Of a stretch of 64,000 nt of DNA, positions 18,791-30,143 are shown one piece after another. Below the pieces are notes generated by a model. That model ran no database searches, was not told the origin of the DNA, and saw only the letters and a program-made list of their open reading frames with translations. Each line of letters begins with the position of its first letter. The stretch's first letter is position 1. The position numbers and the translations under genes are program-made. The DNA is taken from the NCBI GenBank assembly GCA_949825045.1, contig OX463818.1, positions 29,032,906 through 29,096,905 on the forward strand, read 5' to 3'. This DNA comes from Argyresthia goedartella. Its lineage: Eukaryota > Arthropoda > Insecta > Lepidoptera > Argyresthiidae.

Positions 18791-18899
18791 GTCAGAAGAA
18801 CAACACTTTGGGTAAATGTACCGGGTGATTATTTTTTTCCCTTGTTTTGGGAACGCAATCATCTAAACATTAATAAAATATGCTATACAAAACCTCGAC

Positions 18900-19765
18900 T
18901 CGAAACTTTGAATTTGTTTACTCCACCTTGAAACCTCTGATGGTGTTTTTGACCATAGAGAAGGTTTGGCTGGTAAATAAACTGGATCTAGCTATGTTAA
19001 TTAGGTCCTACAGAATAATCAAGAACACTGTTACATGCTAATATGCTACTAGAAGACGCTACCATAGCTGACTAAAAGTAAAACCTTGAATTTGTTTTCT
19101 CTAACTTGAAACCGCTGTTGGTGTTTTTGACGACATAGGAGGTTCTACTTGTAAATAAACCTTGTCTGACTATATTAAGTTTGTCTTAAAGCATAATCTT
19201 AGATACTATTAAATTCCAATATAGAACGAGAAGACACAATCACAGCCGACTGAGAGTGAAATTTTGAATTTGTTTTTTCCACCTTGAAATCGCTGCTGGT
19301 GTTTTTGAAGGAGGTTCGGCTGGTAAATAAGCTTTGTCTTGCTGTATTTAGTGTATCCTAAAACATAATCGATAACGCTATTTCATACTAATATCGAACT
19401 AGAAGACACAACCACAGCCAAAGGAAAGTAAAGCTTTGAATTTGTTGTCTCCACCTTGAAACCGCTGTTGGTGTATTTCACTACGAAGGAGGTTTGGCTT
19501 GTTAATAAGCTGTATTTAGTTATGTTAATAAGGTTCTCAAGCATAATCTAGAATACTATAACATGCCAATATTGAACTAGAACGCACTACCACAGCCGAG
19601 TAAAAGTAAAACTTTGAATTTGTTGTCTCCACCTTGAAACCGCTGTTGGCGTTTTTGACCACGAAAGAGGTTCGGCTAGTAAAAAGGCTGTATCTTGTTA
19701 AGTTATGTGGGTTAAAAATATAATTTATGAATTTCAATATTGGACTCGAAGACTTCTACAGTCAA
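18900..19765. repeat. Satellite-like tandem array, about 178-bp unit, five copies
   Basis: The anchor ctttgaatttg occurs at 18906, 19084, 19262, 19434 and 19612, giving spacings of 178, 178, 172 and 178 bases. Each unit also has caccttgaaa-ccgctg-tggtgtttttga, a ggtaaataa block and a tagaagaca...acagcc block. Divergence between copies is moderate. Minus-strand open frames inside it are incidental. Confidence 0.9.
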
Positions 19766-19846
19766 CTAACTATATCGAATATTATGAGCATCATGTCGAC
19801 ATTTTAGTGTACATGGTTCATTAAGAAAGTATTCGTTTTATATTAA

Positions 19847-19885
19847 CATCCCATCCCATCCATCCCATCCCATCCATCCATCCCA
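19847..19885. repeat. (CATCC)n simple repeat
   Basis: Interleaved catcc and ccatcc units immediately left of the LINE fragment. Confidence 0.9.
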
Positions 19886-19892
19886 TATTAAC

Positions 19893-20930
19893 ATCGTGGC
19901 GGGACGTTTCAGAAGGCTCATACCTGTTATGAAGTTTCTTAGGCGGGGTGCTGCTAAGGAGGTGCTAAAACTAGTATACACATCCCTGGGCCAATCTCTC
20001 CTGCTATACTGCATCACAGCCTGGGGCAGCGCAGCAAAAACTGCTATGATCACACTGGAAAGGGCTCAGCGGTCTATACTCAAGGTGATGATGAAAAAGC
20101 CTTTCATTTATCCCACTGCAGAGGTCTTACGAGAATGCCAAGTACTGTCCGTTAGACAACTGTATATTCTAAGAACAGCCTTGTACAAACATAAGTTAAT
20201 TATAAACTCGGACGAATACAGCTCAATGATGGCTAGGAGAGTATACAAAGTGACAACGCCCACTGTCCGTACGGCATTTGCTCAGAGATTCAGTTCCTTC
20301 ACCTTCCCCTTTATATACAACGTAGTCTGTAAGAACACAGACATTAAACACTCCAGCATCCCAGAGGCTAAGGTTACAATAACGAAATGGCTGTCGACTC
20401 TAGATTATGACAAAACCGAAGCCCTCCTATCCGTTTGTACCTAAGTAATAATAACACACACATATTTATTTATATTCCTACATATTCACTAATCTAAATA
20501 CACATACACTTTATATTTATTTTACATTATCTATATCCAAATGACATCCCTCATAAAATTAAACTGATTATGAATTATCTTTATTTATCCTTAACATTTT
20601 CTGCTTACATACACAATACCACTCTTATTTGTAATATATACATATTTATATAACTGTTGGTCTTAATTAGCTTAAATTTTTAGTTTTATATAATTTTTCC
20701 TTTTTTAAAAAAAAAAAAAAAAAACTTAAAACTTAAATAAAATCATTTTCGTCTTTACGAATAAACTAACTTATGTATTTAGCAACTAATTAAGTATTTG
20801 TAAACTTGTAATTTAGCCAGGACTCCACGTGACAGGTTAAACCTAGTGTGGGGTCCACAAGCAACTTGTATATTTCAACCCAATCTGGTAAATAAATATT
20901 TTGTATTTGTATTTGTATTTGTATCAATGT
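19893..20930 (+). pseudogene. 5'-truncated LINE: RT C-terminus plus 3' UTR and tail
   Basis: 182 codons to a stop at 20444 encode the thumb and C-terminus of a LINE ORF2: SLGQSLLLYCITAWGSAAK, LERAQRSILKVM, LSVRQLYILRTALYKH. The same blocks appear in the LINE at 2788-3750 (SLAQSIIAYCLPIWGGAIK, LSVRKLYVLNLILKTH), so they are one group. The 3' UTR has an A18 run at 20707 and ends with aataaatattttgtatttg and a (GTATTT)n tail at about 20900-20930, the counterpart of the tail at 2245-2277. The preserved part is open. Confidence 0.8.
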
Positions 20931-23149
20931 GAATGTTTTAATGTTAAAAATATATAATTATGTACGGTATATAATTATTTTGTCGTAGACGAAGAAGCTT
21001 AATTATAGGTAAAGGTAACAATGAACTTATAAAGTGATATATTTGTTATTGGAGTTAATTTATTTTAAATTTTTTAGTTCTTTTTTAATAAAAGCTTGTT
21101 TTTAAAAAGTTTTTTTTTTTTCTTTATTTTTATTTTTAACTTTATAGTATTTTTAAATCGAGATTTCAATTCAATAATTATTTTACTACGACGTAGTTCG
21201 TAGCACGTAGTAGAGTGTTTTACATATTTGTAGTAAGGTAAAATAATGTTTAAATTAGTTATGTAATCACCAGTTATTTATTTGTAACGGGTCGAGCATC
21301 TAGTATCAAAGTAATCGTCAAAACAAATAAAACTAGCCCAAACTCGATGGGGTTGCTTCGTTAAATTATGGAGTTCCTATGGGCCACCTTCCAGCTCCAT
21401 CATTAGACCCTGGTTACCTTTTTACCAACGTTTATACTTTGTTCTGAATTTGTTATTTTCATCCGCGGAACCCCATCGATCAAACAGTCTCTCTATGCCT
21501 TAACACCCTATGTTTAGCCGCAACTAAACTCCTGTCTAGCCTAGTCTAAAATCCTAGTGTTATACCACGTCCATCATCGACACCACTCGAAGTTGGCTGT
21601 GTATGATTTGAATGTGTTTGTATGGTTAACGACTGTGTGTGGTGGAATTTCAAAACTCGCAACACGAAGGAAATGAGGAAAGGATTAACTCACGAATATC
21701 CTAAAAGCTAATTCAGGAACCCTATGGTGAAGGAAAAGGAAATTAGGGTCGCTCCAAGCCCAGACTCAGACTCAGATCAAATTACCTACAAGTTCTTATC
21801 TAACGACCCAAGGATAGTTTTTGAATTTGGGGTAGCTTGATTTAAAGGATAGGAACCGAGGTATATCTCGGCGCTACAGACGCACACGAAAATCCACTGT
21901 AGCACGCAATCACAAATCTTCCAGTTCCAGACGCGTAAAACGACAGACCGAACTGTAGAGATTACCGAAAGACACGTGTACCACAGTAGTTTGACGTACT
22001 GACTGAAAGACTTCCCCACCCACGCGCTCGTATTTATAGGCCCCACATGTCTGAAAAAATGGCGTCCTTTGCGTGACACAATCTGCCCAAGCGCTAGCTT
22101 CTTAACTCTAACTACACAGGGTCTAATTTCAATCAACCATGCCATGCAAGCCCGCTGTTCTACAATTTTGTGTTTGCATAGTTTCTAATCAACCTTCGGT
22201 TATCACTCAAGTCATTTGGTATTGCCGATACACAAAATTTGTCGATCGCTGGCTATAAAAGCGGTTGCCATTAATTAAACCTTCCCGACCGCTAGCGTCT
22301 TAGACAAAGATCACTAGAATGATATTCAAACCCGTGATGTCAGACTCACCACATCGTAACAATCAAACGCAATTGTATATTTGCAGTCAATACATTAGCT
22401 TTCTCCGTATAGTTCCATAAGAACGTTCCATTATTTAGTTATTCATAATTTATTCAGCGCGCAACCAAATCGGCTCTGATCCCTACACATTTCGCAGGAA
22501 TGCGACAAAAATACCTGACCCGACCTCTCTTCTCCGAACCAACCACGTCCTCTGGCCCCTTTCTTGTCAACTTACTTCGAACTACTTGATAACCCAAGCG
22601 TTAACTGAACAGACTTTTGTATTCAATGTGTACCGTGCGGCGATGGGCTAGCCCTCTGTCACGCAAAATGAAATATTAAATGAACTGACTCTTGTGTACC
22701 ATTACAGCACAGACAGACAGACAGACAACGGGACATATGAAACTAAATAAAATCTTGTAAAAGTGCCTCCTTAATTTGGTCAGATTATATTGGCTACTAA
22801 CTTTTGGCTGCCAACTTCACAGCGGTTGCTGGGAAAAGGCCTTTTGGCAAAAGCAAATATTTGATTTTGACCCTTAAAAATAAACACATAGGTGTTAGGA
22901 CATACATTTATTTTATTTTATCTGAAAGAGGTAAATACTTTTGTGGGACTCACTGGTTAGCTGCTTACCCCCCTTCCATCGCCTGTGTACCCCCTCAGAC
23001 ATCCAGCGGTACTGTGCTTTCTTTACTTTATCTGCAAACCAATGAACAATTTATGCAGTAGCAATGGAGTTTTTTTAAGCCATTGAGATTTAAGGTTTCA
23101 TTACAATGTTAACAGCTATTCCTGGGGCTGCAAACTTAATAATTAAAAA
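20931..23149. other. AT-rich non-coding stretch; no gene identified
   Basis: No reading frame here has a recognisable domain. Two TATA-like boxes were noted: cctataaata on the minus strand at about 22030, and ctataaaag on the plus strand at about 22254. An (ACAG)n tract lies near 22710. The segment 21340-22150 has a different texture (mixed base composition, little simple repeat) and may be an old LTR or DNA transposon, but I cannot assign it. Confidence 0.4.
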
Positions 23150-23407
23150 AAATTGGGCAAGGATGAGTCGAACTTGCAAACGAAGTGTTCCGGAACACGT
23201 AACAAAAATGTAGTTTTATTTTATTTTATTGGGTTCATTATTTGTGGCTGCAGCGGCAACAGAAATACACATTCTATGAAAATTTGAATTCCCGAGCTAT
23301 TACTATTCATGAGCTACAGCCCGCTGACACACAAACGTACAAAACGGACGGACAGAGGGGGCTTCCTAACAGGGTGCCATTTGTCACCCTTCGGGTGCAG
23401 CACCCTA
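23150..23407 (+). mobile_element. Common lepidopteran short interspersed repeat
   Basis: It starts with an aagg-tgagtcgaacttg...gttccg block, has a central cggcaacagaaatacac, and ends with acggacggacag...cacccttcgggtgcagcaccctaaaa. I recognise this pattern (CGAAGGGTTCCG, GGACGGACAG, TTTGGGTACGGAACCCTAAAA) as a short repeat found all over moth and butterfly genomes. The class (SINE or other non-autonomous element) is not clear to me. A partial copy lies at 41508. Confidence 0.55.
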
Positions 23408-25355
23408 AAAAGTGAGTTTGAAAGTTGCACCCACTGTTTCAAAATATGCCACTAGATAGCGTCGGGCTTGCAGATTTTCTCCATAATAATGCCATCTAGT
23501 TGCTCCAATCTTTAATTATCTTTAATGGAAATAAAATTCAAAACATATGACGGGAAAAGGCATTTCTAGGAATGACATGCTACTCAACGGCTCAACCGAT
23601 TTTGATAAATGATGCGTCATTAGATTCGCCTTGATGGCGCGGGTGGGGAATCAAAGGGCTTTAAACGGCGAGTGCGTAAATATTTACTAATCTTGCACCA
23701 AGCTATGAATAATAAACATTTGCCTTAAACTAAGCATTTGTTGATTTTACGTCGTTTTAACTATAATTCAGGAAATCAATGACGTCATAAAAAACCATAA
23801 AACGCAAAACAAATTCCCGACTGTGGTGCACTTAAAATCATAAAACAAGCAGACACGATTTATCGTAATTATTGAGATTCGATAAAAATATTATAGTACA
23901 CGACGCGGTACAATACTGAAAATTTTAATTCATGGCGGGACCAATCAAATCTAATACAGTGGGTTCCGCTTGCATTTAATTTGAATGTAATTTCACGTTG
24001 TACTGAAATAATTTTATCGGATCTCAATAATTACGTTTAGTCTTATCTGCATATTTTATGCTTGTTGGTGTAACACAGTCAGATTTTTTGTTTTTTTATT
24101 AAGTTATTTGTTTTAATGTCGGTTTTCTTATAATAAATATATATTTATTAAAAGTCATTTATACTTACTCATTAACCTATTGCGCTGATGAGTTTTGAAA
24201 AACTTGTTGACAATTTCGTCTTTCCTTGTTGAGCAAGTTGTGTGATGAGAGGCACTAAAACAAAAATATTGTTGATTTCAGAGGCGTTAACTTATCCTGA
24301 CCTGACATGACTTGTCGAATTTTGAACAAAAAACATCGGCGAACTTTTATTAAATACATATTTCCAAAGCATCTATGAAAAACACCTACAACATCTATTT
24401 TTAAATCCGATTTTTCCTATCAGTTAGGAAAACATAACAGGTCAGTTTTTAAATTAATTGTGAAGTAAATTTACTTTTTTCATTAATTTCCTAACCAATC
24501 AAACATCCCTGAGCAGTTTTTGGCTGCATGGGGTGGGTTACTGTCCACAGCCGATGCACTCACGATACGCATGATTTATTGATGTGTTGGGTGAGTTGAT
24601 CAGTAAGTCAAATCCGGAATGTACCCAAAAAAGTGTGACCAAATGGTTCAGTTTACTAATCTATAAACTGAATCATTTGGTTCAGTTTACAGATTAGTTA
24701 ACACAATTCTAATCTATAACCATTTGGTTCACTTTACAAAGTAGATAACACATTACGCATTACCCTGAGATCATAAATAAAAAGTTTAAGTCGGTCATTC
24801 GGTAACTTAGGATAGTTAAACATTAAAGATATGAACAATTTATTTACCGATAGGAAAATAAACATCACCTCAAAATAAATGTATATCAATAAGTTATTTC
24901 AATGGCCTCAAGCACGGTATAGCCATAAAGGTATAGTAATCAGACCTGTCAAAATTCATGCTACATCATTATCCAGTTGCCAATTACACCGATGGACTAA
25001 CTTAAGATATTTTTACTGTGATGTATGAATAAAATAATTTATTTCTTACACATACATTATCACATTTAATGTAGTGCAATTAAAAGTACTATTTCACTCC
25101 ACTGCTCGAAAATGTGGCGAAAGATGGTTTGCAAAATGGTGGTGCTGCAAAACAGGAAAAGTTAACAAGGACAACAAAAACAATTGTAGCCAGTTTGAAC
25201 AGGCCAGAAAAAAAAAGTTGTTAAAAGATCCAGTCCACCATAGGGCCCGCTGTTCACTGTTTTATTCATCGTTGGGTTATCGTTTCGCGTGCACGTTTGT
25301 TTTTACATCTCAAGTAACCAACCGGTTCCCGCTCGACTTCAACTAGTGATGGGGC
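23408..25355. other. AT-rich non-coding stretch; no gene identified
   Basis: Nothing with coding character was seen. The open frame at 25074-25346 lacks any known motif. The only structure I noted is the inverted repeat at 24639-24680. Confidence 0.4.
24639..24680. repeat. Inverted repeat, 16-bp arms, 10-base loop
   Basis: ccaaatggttcagttt and aaactgaatcatttgg are reverse complements with one mismatch. A further degenerate copy of the arm (ccatttggttcactttac) follows at about 24720. Confidence 0.7.
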
Positions 25356-25359
25356 AAAT

Positions 25360-25383
25360 TATCGATAGTTGGGAGTATCGATA
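25360..25383. promoter_or_regulatory. Two TATCGATA boxes 16 bp apart
   Basis: Perfect TATCGATA octamers at 25360-25367 and 25376-25383. This octamer is the DRE element bound by DREF in Drosophila. They lie just upstream of the Jockey ORF1 relic and could be its promoter or chance. Function is inferred only from the motif. Confidence 0.35.
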
Positions 25384-25429
25384 TCGTCGTTGAATCCAAC
25401 AAGGATTAAGTCGTAAGCTGGAGCTCCTC

Positions 25430-26325
25430 GAGCTCCAGCCTCAATTATAAGCGCACAAGAGCTGACGAAACTTCAGATGATTGGCATCTGCCGAAGCGAT
25501 CTGCTGCTGCTTCAAGTCCCGAAACAGCCTCTGAAAAGCCCAGACTCATCACTCAAAACCGCTTCAGCAACCTATCCGTGGATCAAAATCAAGGCCTATC
25601 CGAACCTTTAAAACACGCAGTGACAGTGAAGAAAAACTCGACACGAGTTCCTCCCATCATTATTCAGATCCAAGATAATTGGACTCACGGTAGTATCAAA
25701 GGAATGATCGATAAAATCGATAAAAACTTCCACCTTCAATATACAAGCAACAATCGAGTGGCTGTTCAATGCTACTCCGCTGCGAGTAACAAATCATCGA
25801 CGGTCTCCGAGCTGGAAATGTCCAGTTCCACACTTTCACCAGGAAGGACGAAAAAATGACGAAAGAAGTCATCCGAGGCCTGCCTGCATATTTTGAAGCC
25901 ACCTTACCTGAGGATCTAAAAGAACTTGGTTTTGACGGGGCGATCGTAACTAAACTCGTGTCGCCATCCAAATCAGGTGCAACGTGCCCACCATACTTGG
26001 TCCAATTTCCCCCTGGAATAGACATTGTCAAGTTTCGCCAGATAAAATACATTGGAAACTGCGTTGTAGAAATTACGAGATTCAAGGCAAACAAATCTGC
26101 CGGCACGCAATGTTACCGTTGCCAAAATTTTGGGCAAGCAGCTCGTAACTGCAATTTGCCACCGAGGTGCGTGAAGTGCACTGAACTACACGAAACCAAA
26201 GCATTCCTAAAAAGGATCGTTCAACTCCCGCTCAGTGTTGCAACTGTAAAGAAGAGCATCCAGCAAACTACTACAAGTGACCCCAGAGGCTTTCTTATCT
26301 GGACAGAATAAGAGTAACCCGTACA
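25430..26325 (+). pseudogene. Jockey-clade LINE ORF1 (PRE_C2HC and zinc knuckles), frameshifted
   Basis: An N-terminal acidic/basic region (SAAASSPETASEKPR) leads to PPIIIQIQDNW. After a frameshift near 25790 comes VIRGLPAYF, the start of the PRE_C2HC domain of Jockey Gag-like proteins, with IKYIGNCVVEITRFK and a zinc knuckle region CYRCQNFGQAARNC and CVKCTELHETKAF. A second shift leads to the third knuckle, CCNCKEEHPANYYK, whose final Cys codon is replaced by TGA. A solo BEL LTR is inserted right after, and ORF1 sequence resumes at 26908. Confidence 0.8.
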
Positions 26326-26330
26326 GATGC

Positions 26331-26902
26331 TGATTAATTTCCACGCCTACCGAACGGCGTGGAATCCTGAGGGGGTGGGCTTTTGCCAGCACGTGAGAGA
26401 AAAGTGAGTTGAATGATTGTTACTGACCTTGTCGTCGCAGACCGGGATCGAAAGCTCGATTCGAGACAGGAATGCGGGATAGGAGACAGTTTTGGGATAG
26501 GAGATGGAACTGAACCTTGCCGTCGCTGCCCGGCGCTGTCGCCGGCGTGCTGCCTGCCGTCACGTGGAGTCGCCGCTACCGATACGACGATGTCCAATCA
26601 ACACGGATCACTTGACCGCTGACGCGAATCTACTTATTTCCCGACGATGTAGATGATTAACACTCCGACCAGGCCCGACGCCTGTATTTGATAATTGGTA
26701 CACCGAAATACCATCAATGGCACGATGCCTGAGCAGACATGTTTGTTCTCCCGACGAGAAAAAAGTAAGATAACCTCCAATTTTATCCTCTCGTTGGTAC
26801 AAGTGACAGCTGCGGTCCGTTTCCGCTTAGTGATGTCCCGATTACTCGCGGTCGATCCGCGCAACAAAAAACCGGTGCGTTCCGAAGCATAAATATTAAA
26901 CA
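26331..26902 (-). repeat. Solo BEL/Pao LTR with 5-bp duplication gatgc
   Basis: 572 bases starting tg and ending ca. This is the reverse complement of the LTR at 33991-34566 and 13979-14503. Both sides carry gatgc (26326-26330 and 26903-26907), the 5-bp duplication typical of BEL/Pao integration. No internal element remains, so it arose by LTR-LTR recombination. It interrupts the Jockey relic. Confidence 0.9.
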
Positions 26903-26907
26903 GATGC

Positions 26908-27330
26908 CCTTCCTGCTATCCTGAATCATCCTGCTCCTAAGCTGCCTGGCATAAAACCGGCCTTAATGCGCGATGATAGAACATGGGCTGACATCGCTAG
27001 TTCTGCAAATCTTGCAGATCCACCACCGCTACTTCCCACCCATAACCTGAGACAGGATTCAACAACACAGGAGATGCTTGACATTCTAAGAACGATGCAT
27101 GATACAGCATGTTTAACATCATTAAAGGAGGCCTATACAATTTTTTTACCACATGGAAGCTGAAGTTAAATAGCACAAAAACGGATGCAATCTTATTTAC
27201 TCGCGCTAGACAAATGCCAACGAAATTTATTAATTGACGATCACATCATACCCTGGAATAAGACCGTTAAATATCTAGGATTAATCCTAGACAACCAATT
27301 GAGTGGGAACGATCAAACCCTTCAATCAAT
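26908..27330 (+). pseudogene. Jockey LINE relic, continued: ORF1 end joined to RT C-terminal fragment
   Basis: After the LTR, PAPKLPGIKPALMRDD and TWADIASSANLAD continue ORF1, then MLDILRTMHD. At about 27140 the sequence jumps to the end of an RT: WKLKLNSTKTDAILFTRARQ, with IIPWNKTVKYLGLILDNQLS in another frame. A deletion has therefore removed about 2 kb between ORF1 and the RT thumb. The right end meets the GC-rich minus-strand Jockey near 27330-27400. Confidence 0.75.
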
Positions 27331-27430
27331 CATGCAATCTTCTCACACACCCATTCTGGGGCGTGGGGAGTCAGGTACAGATCAACGGATCTCTTCCTGA
27401 GGAAGCGCCTCTGTCCAATCTTAGGACAGG

Positions 27431-30143
27431 TCATCGGGGGGACCTCGCGGGCGGTGAAGATCTTCTCACTTGGGGTGTTCCGTTGGATGATCGCCGGCTA
27501 GGCAACCAGGTCGCGTGGCAGGCGGTGGCGGTCGGGCGGGCGCGCGTGGTACGGCGCCATGTCGCGGATATGCGGATGTTATGAGGTATCCGCACGCGCG
27601 AACATGCCCTTCGCCAGCCTCTGGACAAACTGGTCCACTGTTTCCTATCTGAGGTCCCTCTGGATCGTCGCATTCCTCTCGTAGCGGGGGGCATCGACGA
27701 TGGTATGCAAAGAGAGGTTCTCTTGGGCTCGGAGTCTCCGTTTATTCGTCTCCGAGCACAGGGCGTACCATGCCGGGGCCGCGTAGGTGAGGCGGGATCT
27801 CGCGTAGCACTTATAGATCCCGAGATTTGCCCTAAAAGGGAGGCTGGAGTCGAGAAGTGGACGCAGCTTGGCGCGTGCCACCTTGACCTGGTTGACGACA
27901 TTGTCGACATTTTGCTTCATGGTGAGCCGGCGATCGATGGTCACTCCCAGGTACTTCACCTGCGGAGACCACGCGATGTCCTGTCCTTGGAGCTGGAGTG
28001 GTGGAAGGGGGGGACTGGCCTGTGATGAGCGCCTGCGTCTTCCCAACGTTGACGGATAACCGCCACTTGGCGAGCCAGTCGGGCAAGATTTCCAGGGTGC
28101 GCTGCAGTTTGACGGCAGCGTGCCGAGCCTGGATCGACGACGCGTAGTAGGCAGCGTCGTCGGCGAAGAGTGCCAGCTGGGCACCCGGCCCGACTGGGTT
28201 GTCGTCCGTATATTGGGAGTAACAGGCTGGAGACAGGCAGGACCCCTGAGGGATGCCGGCTGCAACGGGGTGTTCCTCGGAGACGGCGTCTTCCACCATC
28301 ACTCGGAAGCGGCGATTCTTCAGGAAGGAGGCGATGATCTGGACCAGTCTTCTTGGGGCTGGAGACGTCGACAATTTGTACAGCAACCCCTCGTGCCATA
28401 CTCTGTCAAACGCCTTCTCCATGTCCAGGAGTACTGCGAAAGTGTATTCCTTCTTGTTGAAACAAAACGTCATGTCATTTAGTACTCTGGTGATCTGAAG
28501 CGTCGTAGAATGCTCGGGCCTGAAGCCGATCTGTTCCGGGCGCGGCTGGATGTGGGGCAGTAGCTTCGCAGCAGGAGTTTCTCAAACACTTTTGAGATGG
28601 TACTCAGTAGAGTTATCGGCTGATAGCTCTCAGGCAGCTTGGAGTCCTTGCCCGGCTTGGGCAACATGATGACCAAGCCCTCCTTCCATTGGGTTAGGAA
28701 GTGGCCCTTGCGCAAGATACCGTTAAAAAGGCGTGTAACGGCCGCCACAGTACGTGGCGGCAAATGTAGCAGCGCCATGTTAGGTATGCGGACTGCGCCC
28801 GGGGCTTTCCTGGGCTTGGTACGTCTGAATGCACGCATGATCTGGCTGGACGTGACGACAGTGGGGTCCTCTTCAGGAGCTATCGGCGAGGCGAAGTACT
28901 TTCGCAGGTGTCTCTCGACTGCTGCGACGTGCTCCACATCATCCGTAGGGTTCGGCTTGAACTGCTTCTCGAGGCATTCGGCGAAGATCTCCGCACGGTC
29001 TTGGGCTCAAAATCTTGGTAAGCCGTCGCTGCCCAGGATTGATTGGACGGGAGTTGGAGTAGTCAACAAACCCCGGCATAGGCGATGCACGGAGGGGACG
29101 TGGTCGCCCATGGACTTGACGTGGCGTTCCCAAGATTCTTCGGGGTGGAGATCAAGTCGGCGCTTCAGCTCTGCCGTCATGGCGTTGAGCCTGGTCTTCA
29201 TCGTTGGGCAGCGGGTTTGCTGCCACTGCTTCCGGAGAGCGCGCTTATCGCAGATGAGTGCGCGTAGCTCAGCAGGAAGAAGAGAGGGCTTCCCCCCGCG
29301 AGCTACGGTGTGCGATGATAGGTCGAGCGCGTCTCGGATTTGGCTGGTCAGCAGTGATGCCAGGCGGTCAACGTCTTCCGGCTGGTTGACTGGACATGTG
29401 GTCGAAGACTGGTCGAGGGCGGCGGTGAAGGCGCCCCACTGGTAGCGTCGGCGTGATGCTGGCAGAAAGACCCGGGTGGGCAGGTCCGCCAGGACGAAAA
29501 GTACTGGCCTGTGGTCCGATGGGAAGTCAGGGAGAACCTCCTGGCTCGGCGGAGTCCGGAGACCTCTGACGACTACGACGTCGATGGTGTCCCAACCGGC
29601 CCGCGAATCGAAGTGGGTGGGCTCGTCGGGACCGATGACATCGTAGTTGTGGCTCACGGAGTTGGCAAGGATGGCGCATCCAGCTGGGCACACCCTGGTG
29701 GAGTTCCAGACGGTGTGCTTGGCGTTGAGGTCGCCAGCGACGAGTGTCGGATGCGGCGACTGTAGCAACCCCCGTAGCTCAGATGTGCGGATTGGGGTAC
29801 TGGGGGGCTTGAACACGGCGTACAGTCGCAGCACCTGGCCGGCGACCTGGAGGTCGACGCCCAAAGCATACAGGGATGTATACTCCTGGGCGTCAACGAG
29901 CTGGTGGACGATCTTCCTGCCGACGATGACTGCCAAGCCTCGAAAGGCACGGCCACTGGTGGACTTCTCGTCCTTGCGGTAGACAAAGTAGCCGGGCAGC
30001 GACAGCTTGTCGCTTCCGGCTAGGAATGTCTAGCTGATGAGCATCACGTCGACGCGGTAGTCCCTCAGGAACACGTGGAGCAGCCGCTTCTTCCCTGTCA
30101 GCGACTGCGTGTTCCAGTGGACGACCCTGAGCGGCTCATGCAT
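27431..30143 (-). pseudogene. Jockey ORF2 (endonuclease-reverse transcriptase), several frameshifts
   Basis: The ATG at 30143 begins MHEPLRVVHWNTQSL. An in-frame TAG follows near 30032 (VDVMLIS, stop, TFLAG). EN motifs are LVAGDLNAKHTVWNS and PSDHRPVLF (29007-29936). The RT runs in pieces: RRTKPRKAPGAVRIPN (28479-28937), then LLDMEKAFDRVWHEG, AAGIPQGSCLSPACYSQYTD and LALFADDAAYYAS (27832-28473), and SPQVKYLGVTIDRRLT with LTYAAPAWYALC (27645-28265). At least three frame changes separate them. No function is expected. Confidence 0.85.

Noticed and set aside
18900..19765. CRISPR-like array
   Set aside because: Units are about 178 bp and similar throughout, with no short repeat/unique spacer pattern; this is a eukaryotic tandem repeat.
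21786..22145. 119-codon minus-strand open frame
   Set aside because: No domain, no homologous block elsewhere in the window and no convincing splice or start context. A TATA-like box nearby is not enough.
22804..23061. 85-codon plus-strand open frame
   Set aside because: No recognisable motif; composition is like the AT-rich surroundings.
25074..25346. 90-codon plus-strand open frame in AT-rich DNA
   Set aside because: Contains no known motif and has no support from context.
28639..29445. 268-codon plus-strand open frame opposite the GC-rich Jockey
   Set aside because: It is the antisense shadow of the Jockey EN-RT; high GC content keeps antisense frames open.
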